25,821 bases of DNA, from assembly GCA_002369525.1 (NCBI GenBank), contig DFFN01000168.1:1-25821 (forward strand), read 5' to 3'. Positions 7,608-15,222 of this stretch are shown piece after piece. The stretch is from Lachnoclostridium sp. UBA3775 (GTDB lineage Bacteria; Bacillota; Clostridia; Lachnospirales; Lachnospiraceae). The notes under the pieces are model-generated. The model was not told the origin of the DNA. It did not search any database and saw only the letters and a list, made by a program, of their open reading frames with translations. Positions within the stretch are counted from its first letter, which is position 1, and the number at the start of each line of letters is the position of its first letter. The translations under genes and the position numbers were made by a program.

Positions 7608-9752
7608 ATGAAGAAGATAAAATTATTTTTGCTCTTGTTTTTAACGGTTCTCATGCTGCTGCCAAACGTGGCGGCAGCCGAGGAGACCGAAGCCGACCTT
7701 TACTATAATGATGACAGGCACACTCTCATCGTTTATGTTACCTACGAGAAAGACGATCTGAAGGTATCCTTCAAGGATCCCGATGACAATGCGGTTTCCC
7801 TCGACTCTGCAAATGTGGAGCATGTTTCGTTTGACGGCGGAATGATCATTACAATAAAGGATGCGGCCGAAGGACAGTGGAAGCTGGTATATGACAAAGG
7901 CTCAAACGAGTCCATAAAGGTCGATGTGCAGCGCTACGAAAATCCTGTGCAGATAACAGAGCTTGAAACTAAAATCGATGGTGATGAGCTTAAGGTTGAT
8001 TTTCTCGTGACCCATGACGAGCCCAGGGATTATAACTATGAAATAAGGCTCGGAACGGATCCCGATATGGTTTCGTACCGTGTTCTCGAATCCGGTTACG
8101 GCTCAACCGGCGAAAAGGTAAGCAATACAATCAGTCTGGAGAATATAAATTCCCATGACGGATACTATATCCAGGTGTTTGCTTATTATGACAAAGACGG
8201 CAACAGATACTTCGATCAGGCTGTAAGCGATAAGTTTTCCTATTCCTCGGGAAATGCTCCCGACCCTATCGATGATTTTGACGTAACGGTAGAAGCGAAG
8301 CTCCGCCTGCTTGAAATATCGGTGGAGGATCATGTAAACTGGAACGACAAGACTGCCAATATCACAGTCAGTGCCGACGGAAAGGAAATATTCAACGACT
8401 TCATCGATCTGTCGGTTCAAAAGGATGCCACTATCAGCTTCGATTCCGGTGTCAAGCTCATAAAATGCAGTGTGACGGTGCAGAACGGTTCAGGTCTGAT
8501 ATCATCTCCCGCCACCAAGGAAATAAACCTTGCTCCTTCCGGGAATAATTTCCTTATCACCCTTCCCGAAGGAAATACTGTTTCCGGAAACACCTTCAGC
8601 TTCAGCTACGAAAACGCAGATGACCAGGCTGTTTACTACACTGTAAACGATAAAAACGGTGAACTTAAGCTTAACGGAAACGGCGAAGCGGAAATTGAGC
8701 TTCCCGATCAGCAGAATACGCTGCAGATCAGTTATACCGATTCCCAGAATGTCAAATATATATATGATAAGCTTATCAGCATTGACAATAATCCGCCCGC
8801 TCTCGTGATCTATGAACAGCTGAACGGAATGACCACCGAAAAGGACAGTGTCATCATCACCGGAAAAACCGATACCGACTGTGTTCTTACCGTCGACGGT
8901 CAGACGAAGGTCGAACTCGCCGACAACGGAACCTTCAGCTATGAATATAAGCTTAAGGACGGCGAAAATGTCATCAGTTTTTCTTCGGAAGATTCTGCCG
9001 GCAATACAAGCCTTTATAGCCTTAAGATAAACAAAGGCAGGCTCAAAAAGGAAGCCGAAGAAAAAACCATAGTAAAAAATAAGACTGCCAACAAGATTTT
9101 CTCAAAGATTCCCCTGATAGTCGGAATCACAATTGCACTGTTTGTAATCCTTGAACTTCTTGTTCTTATCTTCGGAAAGCTGAGGAAAAAGAGCGCCGCC
9201 GGAATCCTTAAGGCAATGGCTGTCATACTTTTCATATTTGCCACTGCTGCCCTCGTATTTGACTGCATCTACTTTGCGCAGCGCAGAAGCTATGAGAAAT
9301 CCGCCGACTATATCGACCTTGCTGTAAACGACAGCAAAGCAGCAAGCGAATATCTCGACACCACCGCTGCCGCAAAAACACTTATATACGTCTTCTCCGG
9401 ACTCATCGTTCTTTCGGTACTGATGTTCTTCATTTCGGTTTTAATCAAGAGAAGAAACGATCCCGCCCTTAAAGCCGCAAGGGAAAAGAAAAAAGCCGAG
9501 GCCGAAGCTGCGAAGAAAGCAGCAAAGCGTGCCGCCGAAGAGCAGGCAAGAGCAAAGGCAGAGGCTGAAAGACTCGCAAAAGAGCAGGCTAAAAGAGCAA
9601 CGGCAGAGGCTGAGAAGGCTGCAAATCAGGCGGCCGAAGCAGCGGCTAAGCCGAAAGCTCCTGTAACGACTCCCAAATTCTGCATGGGCTGCGGCTCTCC
9701 TCTCACCCCCGGTGCAAAGTTCTGTACCAAATGCGGTAAGAAGCTGCAGTAA
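7608..9752 (+). CDS. Secreted beta-sandwich protein with three TM helices, cytosolic coiled coil and C-terminal zinc ribbon
   Basis: The 714-residue product has a clear signal peptide (residues 1-23, ending VAAA). A long extracellular beta-rich part follows, including an Ig-like domain at about 392-476 of the glucodextranase-B type (DGQTKVELADNGTFS, then SSEDSAGN). Three membrane helices lie at about 502-524, 533-556 and 592-615. A highly charged Ala/Lys/Glu stretch at about 617-685 should form a coiled coil. The C-terminus is a zinc ribbon with cysteines 692, 695, 706 and 709 (CxxC-x10-CxxC). With a cleaved signal peptide, the three helices put the coiled coil and ribbon in the cytosol. It follows the vWA gene by 12 nt with its own AAAGGA ribosome site. 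The role is unknown; linking the outside vWA protein to a cytosolic partner is inference. Confidence 0.85.
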   Translation: MKKIKLFLLLFLTVLMLLPNVAAAEETEADLYYNDDRHTLIVYVTYEKDDLKVSFKDPDDNAVSLDSANVEHVSFDGGMIITIKDAAEGQWKLVYDKGSNESIKVDVQRYENPVQITELETKIDGDELKVDFLVTHDEPRDYNYEIRLGTDPDMVSYRVLESGYGSTGEKVSNTISLENINSHDGYYIQVFAYYDKDGNRYFDQAVSDKFSYSSGNAPDPIDDFDVTVEAKLRLLEISVEDHVNWNDKTANITVSADGKEIFNDFIDLSVQKDATISFDSGVKLIKCSVTVQNGSGLISSPATKEINLAPSGNNFLITLPEGNTVSGNTFSFSYENADDQAVYYTVNDKNGELKLNGNGEAEIELPDQQNTLQISYTDSQNVKYIYDKLISIDNNPPALVIYEQLNGMTTEKDSVIITGKTDTDCVLTVDGQTKVELADNGTFSYEYKLKDGENVISFSSEDSAGNTSLYSLKINKGRLKKEAEEKTIVKNKTANKIFSKIPLIVGITIALFVILELLVLIFGKLRKKSAAGILKAMAVILFIFATAALVFDCIYFAQRRSYEKSADYIDLAVNDSKAASEYLDTTAAAKTLIYVFSGLIVLSVLMFFISVLIKRRNDPALKAAREKKKAEAEAAKKAAKRAAEEQARAKAEAERLAKEQAKRATAEAEKAANQAAEAAAKPKAPVTTPKFCMGCGSPLTPGAKFCTKCGKKLQ

Positions 9753-9777
9753 ACGGCCTGACTGTCAAATATGTACA

Positions 9778-9812
9778 AAAGCCCGAAGGCACATCGCTTT
9801 CGGGCTTTATTT
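9778..9812. terminator. Bidirectional terminator between convergent genes
   Basis: AAAGCCCGAA (9778-9787) pairs with TTCGGGCTTT (9799-9808), ten pairs. T-rich sequence follows on the plus strand and a short TTTT follows on the minus strand. It lies between the convergent genes ending at 9752 and 9814. Confidence 0.85.
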
Positions 9813-9813
9813 T

Positions 9814-10548
9814 CTATTTTCTTTTTCTTCCGAAACTTATCCATGGCATTATCACTGCTCTGATCACTACCAGAAATACCAAAAGCAATGATTCCCAGTA
9901 AATGGTAAGGTCCGATCTGCTGCCATCCTTATAACGAAGATACAGCCTGCTTGTGGTTCCGTCCTTGTCATCATCATCCTTATAATCCCAGGATACAAGC
10001 TTTTGCAGCAGGTCCGAGTTTCTGCGGATTATGGCCTCCGCATATTCTTTTCTTTTTTTATCGGAGCATATACGATAGCCTATTCCCAGAGTATCCACCA
10101 AAACTTTAAACTGATTCCATATATATGATTCAACAATTTCTTTTTCCGCATAGGTTTTTGTACTGTGATATTCCTCCTCTTTAAGAAATTTTTCCCTGAA
10201 TGCTTCGTACTCCCCTGTTTTTTTCCTGCATTTTTTTGCCGTCCGTTCGGGATTGTATATTCTTGTTTTTATAAAGAGCAGTATTGGTACGGTGAAGATC
10301 ACTGCAAAAAGTCCAAGAAAGAATCCACCAATGCCGAATCTGGCGGCTCTGATGACCACATTGACGTCAAGTATCAACAGCGCCGGTACTATCGTGAAAA
10401 CCACCCTGACCAGCGCACGTCCGAGATCGGCAAAACCCGTGTGATCCAGTAAAGACACTTTCTTATCGATCAGACCGATCACGATGTAATATATTATCGT
10501 TACGGCCATCCATGCCAGCGCGGCAATAAGCGCAGTGCTCCAGGACAT
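9814..10548 (-). CDS. Four-TM membrane protein of unknown family containing DYKDDDDK
   Basis: A 244-residue protein has hydrophobic segments at about 8-27, 43-63, 70-93 and 218-238. A charged, mostly helical soluble part at about 97-215 carries many Lys, Glu and Arg. I do not recognise the family. Residues 188-195 read DYKDDDDK, identical to the FLAG epitope and containing the enterokinase site DDDDK. The surrounding sequence is ordinary native coding sequence. The ATG has GGAGAG about 6 nt upstream and is preceded by a consensus promoter. The gene appears to be a single transcription unit ending at the shared terminator. Confidence 0.8.
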   Translation of the reverse strand: MSWSTALIAALAWMAVTIIYYIVIGLIDKKVSLLDHTGFADLGRALVRVVFTIVPALLILDVNVVIRAARFGIGGFFLGLFAVIFTVPILLFIKTRIYNPERTAKKCRKKTGEYEAFREKFLKEEEYHSTKTYAEKEIVESYIWNQFKVLVDTLGIGYRICSDKKRKEYAEAIIRRNSDLLQKLVSWDYKDDDDKDGTTSRLYLRYKDGSRSDLTIYWESLLLVFLVVIRAVIMPWISFGRKRK

Positions 10549-10621
10549 AAGCTCTCTCCTTTCCTATATACCGTTCTTCTCTCTTCCGAATCGGAACTTT
10601 TTCTTGATTTTTTCAATAATA

Positions 10622-10650
10622 ATTGTATAATATAGCTGATGCTTTGTCAA
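10622..10650 (-). promoter_or_regulatory. Promoter of the four-TM protein gene
   Basis: On the minus strand TTGACA (10650-10645) and TACAAT (10627-10622) are spaced by 17 nt. The predicted start is near 10615, giving a leader of about 65 nt before the ATG at 10548. Confidence 0.75.
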
Positions 10651-10679
10651 AAAAAATTCTAAAAAATTCAATTTAGTAC

Positions 10680-10708
10680 TTTACAACGTTAAAGTATTGA
10701 AGTATAAT
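10680..10708 (+). promoter_or_regulatory. Promoter of the aldolase-type gene
   Basis: TTTACA (10680-10685) and TATAAT (10703-10708) are spaced by 17 nt. Transcription would start near 10715, about 60 nt before the ATG at 10775. Its -35 box lies about 30 bp from that of the divergent promoter. Confidence 0.8.
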
Positions 10709-10774
10709 AGGACACGCAAACAAAGCTTAGTCAGGTAAGCAATACGATAAAGAGAGAAAAAGAGGTAAAAAGAA

Positions 10775-11746
10775 ATGGGAAACAAAGGCGACTTAATGAC
10801 ATTCAGACCGGACATCATGGTGTTGGATGCAACAATGCGTGACGGAGGACTTGTAAACTCCTTCAACTTCAGCGATGATTTTGTACGCGACCTTTATATC
10901 ACAAATATAAAGGCCGGAATCGACTATATGGAATTCGGCTACAAGGCTTCAAAGGAAATGTTTGACGTAAATGAGTACGGCAAGTGGAAATTCTGCGATG
11001 ACGAGGACATCCGCGCCATCGTCGGCGAGAACCATACCGACCTTAAGATTGCGGTGATGGCTGATGTAGGCCGCTGCGACTACAAAAACGACATCAGGCC
11101 CAAGGCTGAAAGCCCCATCGACATGATAAGGGTTGCCTGCTACATCCACCAGATTCCCACTGCCCTTGAAATGATCCAGGATGCCCATGACAAGGGTTAT
11201 GAGACTACCTGCAACATCATGGCGGTTTCAACCGTTTCTGAGTCCCAGATTTCACAGGCACTCGATATTCTGATGCAGAGTCCCGTTGACGGCATCTACA
11301 TTGTCGACAGCTATGGTTCCTTTGTTCCCGAGACAACAAGAAATCTCGCAGATATGTATCTTGAAAAGGCTGAGGGTTCGAACAAGTACATCGGAATCCA
11401 TGCACATAACAACCAGCAGCTTGCCTTCGCGAACTCAATCGAAGCACTCTCCCGCGGTGCAAGCATCGCTGACGTTACAGTTAACGGCATGGGAAGGGGC
11501 GCCGGAAACTGCATGATGGAGCAGATGCTCGGCTTCCTTCGCAACCCGAAATTCAACATCTACCCTGTCATCCAGTTCATCGAGAAACATATGGTTAAAA
11601 TGCGCGAGGAATGTGTATGGGGCTATGACATCCCTTACCTTCTTTCGGGTATCTTAAACCAGCATCCTAAGGATGCGATCCGCTTCTTAAAAGAGCACAG
11701 GACCGACTACACCAGCTTCTACAAGGAGCAGTTTGAGAAGCTGTAA
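10775..11746 (+). CDS. DRE-TIM metallolyase-family aldolase (HMGL-like domain protein)
   Basis: The 323-residue protein begins its barrel with LDATMRDGG (D18, R22, D23), the signature of the HMG-CoA lyase / isopropylmalate synthase / 4-hydroxy-2-oxovalerate aldolase superfamily. IHAHNN (H209, H211, N213) supplies the metal-binding HxH near the end of the barrel, and NGMGRGAGN matches the glycine-rich loop that follows it. These enzymes cleave or form C-C bonds using a divalent metal. The substrate cannot be told from sequence, and the protein is shorter than isopropylmalate synthases. Related stand-alone proteins are usually called 'aldolase catalytic domain-containing'. GAGG lies 10 nt before the first ATG. 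No acetaldehyde dehydrogenase partner is nearby, so a catechol meta-cleavage role is unlikely. It is a single-gene unit with its own promoter and terminator. Confidence 0.85.
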   Translation: MGNKGDLMTFRPDIMVLDATMRDGGLVNSFNFSDDFVRDLYITNIKAGIDYMEFGYKASKEMFDVNEYGKWKFCDDEDIRAIVGENHTDLKIAVMADVGRCDYKNDIRPKAESPIDMIRVACYIHQIPTALEMIQDAHDKGYETTCNIMAVSTVSESQISQALDILMQSPVDGIYIVDSYGSFVPETTRNLADMYLEKAEGSNKYIGIHAHNNQQLAFANSIEALSRGASIADVTVNGMGRGAGNCMMEQMLGFLRNPKFNIYPVIQFIEKHMVKMREECVWGYDIPYLLSGILNQHPKDAIRFLKEHRTDYTSFYKEQFEKL

Positions 11747-11773
11747 AATACTTTAAAACAACTGAAAAATCAT

Positions 11774-11821
11774 TAAAAAAGACAGGGGCAGATTCAGATA
11801 CCTGCTTACCTGTCTTTTTTT
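11774..11821. terminator. Bidirectional terminator downstream of the aldolase-type gene
   Basis: AAAAAAGACAGG (from 11775) pairs with CCTGTCTTTTTT (to 11820) around an inner GGGCAG.../...CTGCTTA part. Runs of T follow on both strands, so it can also end the opposing zinc-ribbon operon, which stops at 11867. Confidence 0.85.
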
Positions 11822-11836
11822 GTCCTATGTTACCAG

Positions 11837-11854
11837 TTAACGGTATTCCGTTAA
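11837..11854. repeat. Small perfect hairpin in the convergent intergenic region
   Basis: TTAACGG and CCGTTAA flank a TATT loop, a seven-pair perfect inverted repeat. It sits between the terminator at 11774-11821 and the stop of the minus-strand gene at 11867. On the minus strand it has no run of T after it, so it is more likely an mRNA 3'-end hairpin than a terminator. Confidence 0.4.
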
Positions 11855-11866
11855 AAAACGATCAGT

Positions 11867-12859
11867 TTATTGAAGAAATGCTTCCACTTTTCTGATCTTT
11901 CTTGAAGCAATAAATGATATTACTAAAACAATCAACAGTATAGTAATCCCGGCATTGTTGATTGCAGCATCCCCGAAAACAAAATCTCTGATAAAATCAG
12001 GGATATGAAGATCTTCTCCTACATTAGACATAAAAAAATTAGGATAAAATAAAATAAATATTCCGGCAAAAGATCCTCCGGATATTGATTTCCAGAATTC
12101 AAGCATATGCTTTGTTCTTGCTTCTTTGGAGGCATCTTTATATTTCATGAGATAGTACATATCGTACAGAGCCGAAAGAATTTCAAAAACCACAACAATC
12201 AAAGCAATTCCGGCAGCAATTGAAATCCATTTAGTCAGATTTGTTTCAAGCGAAATTCCCAGAATCTTCTTATCCATCAATCCTATACCGGCAAAAACAA
12301 ATTGACAGGGATTAAGTTTTTTTCCAAGCACTGAACAGGTGGGAAAAAGAATAAAAGCACAACCAGCAAGCATTCCCAGAAAACATGCCGTCATTGTCTT
12401 CCATTCCGGCTTGCTTTCTACAACTTCATCATAGGTTTTTTGCAGTTTTACGGCAGATTTTTCTTCAAGCTTTCTGTCCAGCTTGGCAATCTTGGAATTA
12501 TTTTGAGTATGAAGGACAGTAAAAAAGCCCATAATTCCCGCCAAAAACAAAGCACAGCCTAAAATCTCAATTACTCCAAACTTTATTTCATGCCCGGCTT
12601 TAATGCAAAGAACCCCTACACCGAAAATCAGTAATGCAATCAATAAAGCTTGTCCTTTACCTTTAAATTCTTGATTCTCGTCCGGCTGGTTTTGGTTCTC
12701 TTCCGGCTGTTTTTGTTTTTCTCCCGGTTGTTTTTCTTTAATCTCTGCATTTTTAAGCTGTACATTACTTAATTCCGGCACTGCTTCAAATTTAGCGCCG
12801 CAGCCGATGCAGAACTTTGCATCGTCATTATTTTTCTGTCCGCATTTTGAACAAAACAT
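11867..12859 (-). CDS. Zinc-ribbon six-TM membrane protein
   Basis: The 330-residue product starts with a zinc ribbon (C3, C6, C17, C20, spacing CxxC-x10-CxxC). A polar linker follows with short imperfect repeats of QPxEN(Q) at about 44-63. Six or so membrane helices lie at about 70-88, 94-116, 157-178, 210-233, 261-278 and 303-319. A charged helical segment at about 122-152 lies between helices two and three. AGGAGG precedes the ATG by about 10 nt. It is the last gene of a three-gene operon, 62 nt after the transglutaminase gene. The gene is visibly more AT-rich than its neighbours. The family is not recognised beyond the ribbon, and no substrate-binding or transporter motif is seen. Confidence 0.85.
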   Translation of the reverse strand: MFCSKCGQKNNDDAKFCIGCGAKFEAVPELSNVQLKNAEIKEKQPGEKQKQPEENQNQPDENQEFKGKGQALLIALLIFGVGVLCIKAGHEIKFGVIEILGCALFLAGIMGFFTVLHTQNNSKIAKLDRKLEEKSAVKLQKTYDEVVESKPEWKTMTACFLGMLAGCAFILFPTCSVLGKKLNPCQFVFAGIGLMDKKILGISLETNLTKWISIAAGIALIVVVFEILSALYDMYYLMKYKDASKEARTKHMLEFWKSISGGSFAGIFILFYPNFFMSNVGEDLHIPDFIRDFVFGDAAINNAGITILLIVLVISFIASRKIRKVEAFLQ

Positions 12860-12921
12860 ATCCTTTTTCCTCCTAATGAAGATAAAACCATTAATTTACT
12901 GATGATGAGGCGGGTTCTTGT

Positions 12922-14613
12922 TTACTGGTAATGGAGCCAGCTATTGATTTCAGATGCTATAGGCATCAGATCGCTGTATGCATAGCTGCAGAAGTGCTTG
13001 AATGAGTGAGTATTTTCCTGTGTAGCAGCAGTAACGTCGGTGACGTCTGCGTTGCGTGCTTCTCGGTTAATATCACCAGTGATGTCAACTTCAAGCCACT
13101 GATCATACAGATATACAGCGTTCCATACATGTCCTTCAGCAGTATTACCGAGGATGATGCAAGGGATGCCATGCTTTCTGCACATGATTGCATAGATGTT
13201 TACAAAGTCTCTGCATACGCCTACGTTGCACTGAGATACGTAGAAATCACCAGTGTGATAATAGCCATAGTAACGAGGATTGTTGAGTCTGTTGGCTTTA
13301 TACCAGTCATACACAAGATTCTCTGTCATCCAGTCATGGAGCAGGAGTGCCTTGTATGCAGCAGAATCATTCTCGTGACCTGCAAGGATCTCATCGGACT
13401 TGTTGATCCAGTATTCTGTGTCAGATACGTATGTGGAGTAACCGTTGTACTCAGCCTGACCCTTAGCTTCATAAGGATATGCAATATTGTAGTTAAGGGA
13501 GTTCTCAGGTGTGATGCCTTTGGCTTCAATCATTTCTGTGATTTTAGCCTGTCTCGTCGTAGGACCTTCTGTCTCGAAAGAGTAGAGGTGACGACCATAG
13601 CAGACATATGCTTCGAAATCAGAATCCTTGTTTGATGCATAATTGATGTACAGGTACATGTTAGCGATATATGTATGTGCTGCACTTGCATATTCGGCTG
13701 TGATTACATAGTATCCATTCACATATGACTCGTCTGAAAGGTCTGCAGAAATGTTGTTATCAGAGGTCACAGTGTAGCGAGGAGTTGTTCCGTTCATATA
13801 TGTGATCTCGATATTGGAGCAGTTAACGCCATTCAGATTGTAGTAATTGTTTACAGAAAGTGTTTTGTTTTTGATGGATGCAGTGAAACCAACATAGGTT
13901 TCAGCGTATGCTACATTTTCAGTGTTTGTGATTTTGTCATATGTATTATACGCATTCAGATAATCTTTTCCACAACCCACGATGCCTTTATCGGCAAAAC
14001 GCCAGAATACCCAAGCATCATTGCCGCTCATATAGAATATATTGTTGACATCAGTTGTGTTAAAACAATTGCTGGAATTGATCGGATCTTTTTCCCAGTT
14101 GTAGTGAGTCAAACTGCCGATTCTATCCACAGTTTTGCTTTTGATAACGGGCTCTTGAGTCGTAGGCTCAGATGTTGTTTCAACAGGCTTTGTTGTAGTA
14201 ACAGGTGCCTGAGTTGTTACAACGGGCTCAGTTGTTACTTCAGTCTTGGACTCAGATGCAGGTGTGGAAGTACTTGTCGGGGTCGGCGTATTTGTTGCTG
14301 TCGGCACTGCTGTTTCAGTCGGTACCGGTGTCTCCGGAGCAGCCTGATCATCAAAATCTTCACTCTCGTTTTCCAAAACGTTCGAAGCTTTTCCGTTCTT
14401 ATCACTGTTTTTCTTGAGACTGTTATTGCCAAGATAAGCAAAAATCCCAACAAGCCCGGCCATAATGATTATTATTGCCGCTATTATTATTTTTTTCAAA
14501 GAACCGTTCGCCGGTTTTTCAACCAATGCAGAGGTCACTTCATTTTTTTCACCGCAATGGATACAAAAAGAAGCATCCTCTGAAATTTCTTTACCGCATT
14601 TTTTACATTTCAT
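12922..14613 (-). CDS. Membrane-anchored extracellular transglutaminase-like protein with N-terminal zinc ribbon
   Basis: The 563-residue product has a cytosolic zinc ribbon (C3, C6, C17, C20) and one membrane helix (about 41-62). A Pro/Thr/Ser-rich linker of about 65 residues (92-156) follows, then a central region of about 230 residues without a recognised family. The transglutaminase core at about 418-545 has Cys467 in GVCRDFV, His495 in EGHVWNAV and Asp510 in VDITGD, in the order and spacing of the Cys-His-Asp triad. Such domains act as cysteine peptidases or as isopeptide- or amide-forming enzymes; the target is unknown. Topology places the catalytic part outside the cell, since the linker resembles wall-spanning spacers. 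It lies 19 nt after the two-ribbon protein gene, and both clearly share a transcript. Confidence 0.88.
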   Translation of the reverse strand: MKCKKCGKEISEDASFCIHCGEKNEVTSALVEKPANGSLKKIIIAAIIIIMAGLVGIFAYLGNNSLKKNSDKNGKASNVLENESEDFDDQAAPETPVPTETAVPTATNTPTPTSTSTPASESKTEVTTEPVVTTQAPVTTTKPVETTSEPTTQEPVIKSKTVDRIGSLTHYNWEKDPINSSNCFNTTDVNNIFYMSGNDAWVFWRFADKGIVGCGKDYLNAYNTYDKITNTENVAYAETYVGFTASIKNKTLSVNNYYNLNGVNCSNIEITYMNGTTPRYTVTSDNNISADLSDESYVNGYYVITAEYASAAHTYIANMYLYINYASNKDSDFEAYVCYGRHLYSFETEGPTTRQAKITEMIEAKGITPENSLNYNIAYPYEAKGQAEYNGYSTYVSDTEYWINKSDEILAGHENDSAAYKALLLHDWMTENLVYDWYKANRLNNPRYYGYYHTGDFYVSQCNVGVCRDFVNIYAIMCRKHGIPCIILGNTAEGHVWNAVYLYDQWLEVDITGDINREARNADVTDVTAATQENTHSFKHFCSYAYSDLMPIASEINSWLHYQ

Positions 14614-14632
14614 CTAAATAGCTCCACAATGA

Positions 14633-15097
14633 TTATAGTTTAAATCCACACTTTTCACAAAACTTTGCTTCTCCAACAAGAGTCTTGCCGCATGAAGGAC
14701 AGGTCTTTGTTTTGGGAGCTTCGGGAACTAAATAATTTTCTATAAGCGTGAAATCTGTCGGAACCACCTTGCTTCCGCATTTGTTGCAAAACAGGCTGTC
14801 GCTTGTTATTATTGCACCGCAGCTTTCACACTGCATCTTCTCGTCAAGGCTAAGCCTGTACTGATACCAGACTTTTTCCATCTGCCCGCACTCTTTGACA
14901 GCCGATATTTCACCAAAAAATTCCGCGCTTTCATTATCAAAATTTGCTTCAAAATATTTTTTCCCCAGATCAAGCAATGCCTTTTCCGTAGCTTCTTTTG
15001 CTTCCTCATACTTCTGCTCCGACAAAGCAATCTGAGGATTTACATTTGAAGGTGAAACATTAGAATTATTGTATGTTTCCGTGATGTTTTTTCTCAT
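14633..15097 (-). CDS. Small soluble protein with two C-terminal zinc ribbons
   Basis: The 154-residue product has a helical, acidic N-terminal part (about 24-82) with no signal peptide or membrane segment. Two zinc ribbons follow: C90, C93, C104, C107 and C133, C136, C147, C150. Both have the CxxC-x10-CxxC spacing of the ribbons in its membrane neighbours. It is the first gene of the operon, with a strong promoter and AAAGGAGG 12 nt before the ATG, a slightly long spacing. A cytosolic partner or adaptor for the ribbon-bearing membrane proteins is a guess from shared modules. Ribbons of this kind bind protein, RNA or DNA, and sequence alone does not choose. Confidence 0.8.
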   Translation of the reverse strand: MRKNITETYNNSNVSPSNVNPQIALSEQKYEEAKEATEKALLDLGKKYFEANFDNESAEFFGEISAVKECGQMEKVWYQYRLSLDEKMQCESCGAIITSDSLFCNKCGSKVVPTDFTLIENYLVPEAPKTKTCPSCGKTLVGEAKFCEKCGFKL

Positions 15098-15133
15098 TAT
15101 ATCAGATGTCCTCCTTTAAGCTCAGTTGTATAC

Positions 15134-15162
15134 ATAATACCCCCCCGTTTTTATTTTGTCAA
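15134..15162 (-). promoter_or_regulatory. Promoter of the zinc-ribbon/transglutaminase operon, with a G7 run in the spacer
   Basis: On the minus strand TTGACA (15162-15157) and TATTAT (15139-15134) are spaced by exactly 17 nt. The half of the spacer next to the -10 box is seven consecutive G (C at 15140-15146 on the plus strand). The predicted transcription start is near 15127, leaving a leader of about 30 nt. Confidence 0.75.
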
Positions 15163-15191
15163 GACATTTAACCTTATGTTTCCTTCATTTT

Positions 15192-15221
15192 AAAAGGCCG
15201 CCGCATCTGCGACAGCCTTTT
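15192..15221 (-). terminator. Terminator of the aldo/keto reductase operon
   Basis: AAAAGGC (15192-15198) and GCCTTTT (15215-15221) pair across a loop that itself contains partly complementary CGC/GCG segments. On the minus strand the stem ends in TTTT followed by AAAAT. It starts right after the TGA at 15223, and no other gene needs it. Confidence 0.6.
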
Positions 15222-15222
15222 A

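Noticed and set aside
9964..9987. FLAG sequence as a sign of an engineered insert
   Set aside because: The codons are embedded in a continuous native frame with natural promoter, ribosome site and terminator, and no vector or cloning sequence flanks it.
10775..11746. 4-hydroxy-2-oxovalerate aldolase (BphI/DmpG) or isopropylmalate synthase
   Set aside because: There is no acetaldehyde dehydrogenase partner, and the C-terminal regulatory domain of isopropylmalate synthase is missing; only the superfamily is supported.
13006..13635. Open frame of 209 codons opposite the transglutaminase gene
   Set aside because: It lies wholly antisense to a gene with a clear catalytic triad, has no ribosome site and a composition typical of a shadow frame.
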